This document shows, piece by piece, positions 59,848 through 64,000 of a stretch of 64,000 nucleotides of DNA. The notes below the pieces were generated by a model. The model was given only the letters and a program-made list of their open reading frames with translations, searched no databases and was not told where the DNA came from. The number at the start of each line of letters is the position of its first letter. The first letter of the stretch is position 1. The stretch is from DASWOJ01 sp964242415 (GTDB lineage: Bacteria; Pseudomonadota; Alphaproteobacteria; Acetobacterales; Acetobacteraceae). Location of the stretch: assembly GCA_964242415.1 (NCBI GenBank), contig CAXTAT010000007.1, positions 137,559-201,558 on the forward strand, given 5' to 3'. The translations under genes and the position numbers were made by a program.

Positions 59848-61095
59848 ATGCACGACACCCTGCCTCAGCTTCTTCTGCACCGGCGGCCCGGTCATAGCCT
59901 GGCCGCGCCGTTCTACACCGATGCCGGCGTGTTCCGCGCCGACATGGACCTGATCTTCGCCCGCCACTGGATCTTCATCGGCCAGGAGCCGGACGTGCCC
60001 GAACCCGGCGACGTCATGGCGCTGCGCATCGGCGACGCGCCGCTGCTGATCCTGCGCGACGACGACGGCGAGGTGCGCGCCTTCCACAATGTCTGCCGCC
60101 ACCGCGGCGCGCAGTTGGTGCCCGACGGCAAGGGCCAGGTCGGCAACCTAGTGTGCCGCTACCACACCTGGACCTACGCGCTGGACGGACGCCTGCTGTT
60201 TGCTGACCACATGGGGGAGGGCTTCGACCCGTCCTGCCGCGGCCTGCGCCCGGTGGCGCTGCGCTCGGTCGCCGGGCTGCTGTTCGTGTGCCTGGCCGAC
60301 GACCCGCCGGACGACATCGACGCGATGGCCGCGGCGATGGAGCCGTACCTGCTGCCGCACCGCCTGCAGGACGCCCGGGTGGCCCGGCAGGTGGACCTGG
60401 TCGAGCACGGCAACTGGAAGCTGACGATGGAGAACAACCGCGAGTGCTATCACTGCGCGGCCAACCACCCGGAGCTGACGGTGCCCTTGTTCGCCTACGG
60501 CTTCGGCTTCGCGCCGGAAAGCCTGAATGAGGGGGAGCTGGCCGAAGTCGCCCGCTATGATGGCATGGTGGATGACCTGCATGCCCGCTGGGAGGCCGCA
60601 GGCCTGCCGTCGCGCCGGGTGGAGCACTTGACCGGCTGCGCCACCGGATTTCGCACCGAGCGCCTGCCGCTGGCGCAGGCCGGGGAGAGCCACACGCTGG
60701 ACACCCGCGCCGCCTGCCGCCGCCTGCTGGGTGGGCTCACCGATGCGCGGCTGGGCGGGCTGACGTTCTGGACGCAGCCGAACTCCTGGCACCACCTGAT
60801 GAGCGACCATGCCGTGACGTTCTGCGTGCTGCCGCTCGGCCCGGACCGGACGCTGCTGCGGACCACCTGGCTGGTGCACAAGGATGCCGTGGAGGGCGTG
60901 GACTACGACCCGGCCAACCTGACCGGCGTGTGGGAGGCGACCAATCGGCAGGACGCGGCGCTGGTGGAGATCACCCAGGCGGGCGTGGTCAGCCCGGCCT
61001 ATGAGCCTGGCCCATACTCGCCGCACACCGAGGGCTTGGTGGAGCAGTTCTGCCAGTGGTACGTCGAGCGCATGACGGCCGGGCTGCGTGCATGA
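59848..61095 (+). CDS. gbcA: Rieske oxygenase, betaine demethylase type
   Basis: 415 aa. Rieske [2Fe-2S] ligands Cys83/His85 (CRHRG) and Cys103/His106 (CRYHTW). Mononuclear iron site within ENNRECYHCAANH (His202, His207). Matches the GbcA/stachydrine-demethylase family, which oxidatively removes a methyl from glycine betaine or proline betaine as formaldehyde. The reductase gene overlaps by 4 nt. Context (betaine ABC transporter, GlxA regulator, OYE demethylase, sarcosine oxidase) favours glycine betaine; proline betaine or carnitine-derived substrates are not excluded. Confidence 0.88.
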   Translation: MHDTLPQLLLHRRPGHSLAAPFYTDAGVFRADMDLIFARHWIFIGQEPDVPEPGDVMALRIGDAPLLILRDDDGEVRAFHNVCRHRGAQLVPDGKGQVGNLVCRYHTWTYALDGRLLFADHMGEGFDPSCRGLRPVALRSVAGLLFVCLADDPPDDIDAMAAAMEPYLLPHRLQDARVARQVDLVEHGNWKLTMENNRECYHCAANHPELTVPLFAYGFGFAPESLNEGELAEVARYDGMVDDLHARWEAAGLPSRRVEHLTGCATGFRTERLPLAQAGESHTLDTRAACRRLLGGLTDARLGGLTFWTQPNSWHHLMSDHAVTFCVLPLGPDRTLLRTTWLVHKDAVEGVDYDPANLTGVWEATNRQDAALVEITQAGVVSPAYEPGPYSPHTEGLVEQFCQWYVERMTAGLRA

Positions 61096-62366
61096 CCGGT
61101 GCGTTGCCGCCGGTTTGGGATGCGGACGGGGATGCCGATCTGGTCTGCGTGGCGGTGCGGGCGGAGACGCATGATGTCCGCACGTTCGTGTTCGCGCCGG
61201 TGCAGCCGCGGCTGTTCCGCTTCCTGCCGGGGCAGTTCATGACGCTTGATCTGGACGCAGCGGGGGTGCAGCGGTGCTACACCATCGCCTCGCCACCGAC
61301 GCGGCCGTGGCGGATCGAGGTGACGGCGAAACTGGCCGAGGGCGGCCCCGGCTCGGCCTGGCTGCATGGGGCGATGCAGCCGGGGGTGCGGGTGCGGGCG
61401 TCGGGGCCGATGGGGGAGTTCTCGTGCGGGATGCAGCCGGTGGGCAAGCTGCTGCTGCTGTCGGCCGGCAGCGGCATCACGCCGCTGATGAGCATGGCGC
61501 GCACCCTGCATGACCTGGGCAGCGACGCCGACGTGCTGTTCCTGCACAGCGCCCGCAGCCCGGCCGACCTGGTGTTCGCCGAGGAGCTGCGGGCGATGGC
61601 GCGCCGGCCGGGCTTCCGGTCCGTGGCGGTTGTCGAGCGGGACGCTCCGGGCGCGCGCTGGGACGGCTTCCGCGGCCGGCTGTCGCCCGCCATGTTGGGG
61701 CTGCTGGCGCCGGACCTGCGGGAGCGCGAGGTGTTCTGCTGTGGCCCCGCGCCCTACATGGCCGCGGTGCGCGCCATGCTGGACGCGGCCGGCGCCGACC
61801 CCGGCCGCTACCACGAGGAGAGCTTCAGCTTCGGGGATGCCGATGTCAGCGCAGGACAGCCGAGCCATGTTCTGCTCCCTCTCCCTCCGGGAGAGGGCCG
61901 GGGTGAGGGGGTCTTGGCTGCGGAGCGGCGCCCTTCCGGCGCTAACGGCCTACTGCCCGGTGCCGGTGACCATCGCGCTGGCCTGCCCCCTTACCCCGGC
62001 CCTCTCCCGGAGGGAGAGGGAGCAGGCAGTGTCCAGACCCTTGCGATTGGGGCACCGCAGGCGGATCGCGGCAGCGCCCCGATGCAGGACGCCCCTGGCG
62101 TCGCCGCCTTCACCGTCCGCTTCGCCCGCCTAGGCCGCGACGTCGCCTGCCCGCCGGGCGCCAGCGTGCTCGCCGCCGCCCGCGCCGCCGGGGTCCGCCT
62201 GCCGTCGGCCTGCGGCAAGGGCGTCTGCGGCACCTGCAAAAGCCGCGTGCTGTCCGGCACCGTCGAGATGCGCCACGGCGGCGGCATCCGCCAGCGCGAG
62301 ATTGACGCCGGCCTGGCGCTGCTGTGCTGCGCCCGTCCGACCAGCGACCTGGTCGTGGACCGGTAG
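61092..62366 (+). CDS. gbcB: Betaine demethylase reductase (FNR + C-terminal 2Fe-2S) with embedded repeat
   Basis: 424 aa. Residues 1-255: FAD/NAD(P)H domain (FLPGQFMTLDL, RCYTIASPP, LLLSAGSGITPLMSM, FCCGPAPYM). Residues 340-424: plant-type ferredoxin with CGKGVCGTC (Cys374, 379, 382) and Cys412/413. It passes electrons from NAD(P)H to the Rieske oxygenase, with which it overlaps by 4 nt. Residues about 260-312 are the translation of a complete family B repeat (LLPLPPGEGRGEG... PLPEGEGAG), in frame and without stops, lengthening the normal interdomain linker by about 50 residues. Confidence 0.87.
   Translation: MTGALPPVWDADGDADLVCVAVRAETHDVRTFVFAPVQPRLFRFLPGQFMTLDLDAAGVQRCYTIASPPTRPWRIEVTAKLAEGGPGSAWLHGAMQPGVRVRASGPMGEFSCGMQPVGKLLLLSAGSGITPLMSMARTLHDLGSDADVLFLHSARSPADLVFAEELRAMARRPGFRSVAVVERDAPGARWDGFRGRLSPAMLGLLAPDLREREVFCCGPAPYMAAVRAMLDAAGADPGRYHEESFSFGDADVSAGQPSHVLLPLPPGEGRGEGVLAAERRPSGANGLLPGAGDHRAGLPPYPGPLPEGEGAGSVQTLAIGAPQADRGSAPMQDAPGVAAFTVRFARLGRDVACPPGASVLAAARAAGVRLPSACGKGVCGTCKSRVLSGTVEMRHGGGIRQREIDAGLALLCCARPTSDLVVDR
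61871..62025. repeat. Family B repeat inside a coding gene
   Basis: Both arms are intact and closely match the intergenic copies; the element is translated as part of the reductase linker. Confidence 0.88.
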
Positions 62367-62372
62367 GCGCGC

Positions 62373-63359
62373 ATGGACCTCGGCGCCCTGCACCGCCTGG
62401 CGTTCCTGACCCTGCCCAACTACTCGATGATCGCCTGCGCCAACGGAATCGAGGTGCTGCGCATGGCCAATCGGCTGAGCGGGCAGCCCGCCTATGCCTG
62501 GCAGATCGTCACCCCGGACGGCGTGCCGGCCACGGCCAGCAACGGCCTGGCGCTGCACCCCACCCTGGCGCTGCCCGCCATGGCCCGGCCCGACCTGCTG
62601 CTGGCCTGCGGCGGCGTGCACGTGCGCGAGGCCGTGGACGCCCGGGTGACGGCGGCGCTGCGCCGCCTGGCGCGGGAAGGCGTGGCGCTGGGCAGCCTGT
62701 GCACCGGCGCCTTTGCGCTGGCCGAGGCCGGCCTGCTGCGCGGACGCCGCTGCGCGATCCACTGGGAGGACCTGGCCCCCATTGAGGAGGAATTCCGCGA
62801 GGTGGAGTTCGTCGGCGACCTGTATGCCGTGGACCGCGACCGCGTGACCTGCACCGGCGGCGTGGCGCCGCTCAGCCTGATGCTGGCGATGGTCGAGGCG
62901 CGGCTTGGCTCGGCGCTGGCTGCCGCTGTGGCGGCGCAGTTCCTGGTGGACCGCGTGCGCGCCGGCGCCGAACGTCAGCGCACCCCCATCGGTCCGGCCG
63001 TGCCGCCCAAGCTCGCCGATGCCCTGCGAGTGATGGAGGAGGCGCACGAGGCACCGATGCACGCCGCCGCCGTCGCCCGCAGCGTCGGCCTGTCGCCCCG
63101 GCAGTTGGAGCGGCTGTTCCGCCGCCACCTGGGCCAGACGCCGGCCGCCTACGCCGCCGGGCTGCGGCTGGAGCGCGCGCGCACCCTGCTGCGCGAGACC
63201 GCGATGCCCGTCACCGCCGTCGGCGCCGCCTGCGGCTATGCCACGCCGTCGCGGTTCAGCGCCGCCTACCGCGGCCGCTTCGGCCAGCCCCCCAACCAGG
63301 AGCGGCGGCAACGCGCCACCGCAGGAGCGCACGATGCACGTCAGCCCCACCCCGCCTAG
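62373..63359 (+). CDS. GlxA-family (DJ-1/PfpI + AraC HTH) regulator
   Basis: 328 aa. Residues 1-190 are a class I glutamine amidotransferase-like (DJ-1/PfpI) domain: FLTLPNYSMIACANGIEVLRMAN, LGSLCTGAFALAEAGLL. Residues 215-320 are an AraC DNA-binding domain: AAAVARSVGLSPRQLERLFRRHLGQTPAAY, then AVGAACGYATPSRFSAAYR. This architecture matches GbdR, the betaine/dimethylglycine-responsive activator of betaine catabolism in pseudomonads. It starts seven bases after the reductase. Confidence 0.86.
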   Translation: MDLGALHRLAFLTLPNYSMIACANGIEVLRMANRLSGQPAYAWQIVTPDGVPATASNGLALHPTLALPAMARPDLLLACGGVHVREAVDARVTAALRRLAREGVALGSLCTGAFALAEAGLLRGRRCAIHWEDLAPIEEEFREVEFVGDLYAVDRDRVTCTGGVAPLSLMLAMVEARLGSALAAAVAAQFLVDRVRAGAERQRTPIGPAVPPKLADALRVMEEAHEAPMHAAAVARSVGLSPRQLERLFRRHLGQTPAAYAAGLRLERARTLLRETAMPVTAVGAACGYATPSRFSAAYRGRFGQPPNQERRQRATAGAHDARQPHPA

Positions 63360-64000
63360 CCCCGCCCCCAGCCCGGCCAGCCGCGACCCGCTGCTGCAGC
63401 CCTACCAGTTGCGCCACCTGACGCTGCGCAACCGCATCATGAGCACCTCGCACGAGCCGTCCTACTCCGAGGACGGCATGCCCAAGGACCGCTACCGCCT
63501 GTATCACGTCGAAAAGGCCCGCGGTGGCATGGCGCTGACCATGACGGCGGGATCGGCCGTGGTGTCGCCCGACAGCCCGCCCGTGTTCGGCAACCTTCTG
63601 GCCTACAAGGACGAGATCGTGCCCTGGCTGCGCCGCCTGGCCGACGAGTGCCACGGGCACGGCTCGGCGGTGATGATCCAGTTGACCCACCTCGGCCGCC
63701 GCACCGCGTGGAACAAGGCGGACTGGCTGCCGATCCTCGCACCGTCGCGCGTGCGTGAGGCCGCGCACCGCGGCTTCCCCAAGGCGGCCGAAGCCTGGGA
63801 CCTCGACCGCATCGTCCGGGACTACGCGGCGGCGGCGCAGCGGATGCAGGCGGCTGGGCTGGATGGGTTCGAGATCGACGCTTACGGCCATCTGCCTGAC
63901 CAGTTCTGGTCACCCGCCACCAACCAGCGCGGGGACGAGCACGGCGGCAGCCTGGAGAACCGGATGCGCTTCTCCGTGCGCGTGCTGCAGGCGATGCGCG
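63334..64000 (+). CDS. OYE-type NADH:flavin oxidoreductase (demethylase), 3' truncated by window
   Basis: 222 residues visible, then the window ends. ATG 63334 follows CAGGAG (63322-63327) and overlaps the regulator gene by 26 nt. Old-yellow-enzyme barrel: YQLRHLTLRNRIMSTSHEP, IQLTHLGRRTAWN, IDAYGHLPDQFWSPATNQR and HGGSLENRMRF (FMN and substrate residues). The start and YGHL region match DgcA/StcD-type enzymes that demethylate dimethylglycine or N-methylproline, often with a 4Fe-4S and second FAD domain further on. It fits as the step between the Rieske oxygenase and the sarcosine oxidase. Confidence 0.85.
   Translation, partial: MHVSPTPPSPAPSPASRDPLLQPYQLRHLTLRNRIMSTSHEPSYSEDGMPKDRYRLYHVEKARGGMALTMTAGSAVVSPDSPPVFGNLLAYKDEIVPWLRRLADECHGHGSAVMIQLTHLGRRTAWNKADWLPILAPSRVREAAHRGFPKAAEAWDLDRIVRDYAAAAQRMQAAGLDGFEIDAYGHLPDQFWSPATNQRGDEHGGSLENRMRFSVRVLQAMR

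Noticed and set aside
1..64000. tRNA, rRNA or riboswitch genes
   Set aside because: No clover-leaf, rRNA or known riboswitch core was recognised by eye; a covariance-model search would be needed to exclude small RNAs.

Overview
This is a GC-rich (roughly 70 %), densely coding chromosomal stretch from an alphaproteobacterium. Gene content, codon bias and two dispersed palindromic repeat families fit Rhodospirillales/Acetobacteraceae (for example a Roseomonas-like genus), but that placement is inference; there is no rRNA or other marker gene. It is draft sequence: exactly 100 N (26564-26663) mark a scaffold gap lying between the two arms of one repeat copy.

Layout. 1-11 kb is mixed: a two-domain cytochrome c, a cytosine methyltransferase with two compensating frameshifts, a broken higB toxin remnant, a GT4 glycosyltransferase, PsiE-like and UPF0114 membrane proteins, maiA, a DUF3859 protein, msrA, two class II aldolases, and an MFS carrier divergent from a LysR regulator. 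11.8-15.3 kb is a pdxA2 / DUF1537 kinase / kdgT-type permease operon, the known gene set for four-carbon acid sugars such as threonate. 15.4-19 kb has a polysaccharide deacetylase, an MFS carrier and a cytosine-deaminase-like amidohydrolase.

19-43.9 kb is a nitrogen-scavenging supercluster. A minus-strand group encodes an M20 carbamoylase/ureidohydrolase, two adjacent choline-kinase-like phosphotransferases of equal length, an amino-acid-type ABC transporter (binding protein plus a fused permease-ATPase) and an acetamidase. Divergent from it are a urea/amide-type ABC transporter (five genes) and an amidase. Further on come a D-2-hydroxyacid dehydrogenase, an amidohydrolase, a VOC protein, an SsuABC-like transporter and another amidohydrolase. 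Five sites with sigma-54 (-24/-12) architecture precede transport genes here, which points to RpoN/NtrC nitrogen control.

44-55.4 kb is a urea/formamide module: UrtABCDE-type transporter, formamidase FmdA and the FmdB zinc ribbon. It is divergent from an unusual two-component system whose 1124-aa kinase carries a whole NCS1 nucleobase permease as its input half, followed by an eight-cysteine cluster; the partner is a LuxR-type response regulator. 55.7-64 kb is a betaine demethylation locus: betaine ABC transporter, monomeric sarcosine-oxidase-like enzyme, Rieske oxygenase, its reductase, a GlxA/AraC regulator and the start of an OYE-type demethylase that runs off the window. The reductase has one of the dispersed repeats embedded in frame between its domains.

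Together the region imports small nitrogen compounds (urea, amides, N-heterocycles or nucleobases, betaines, amino acids) and strips out their nitrogen or methyl groups.
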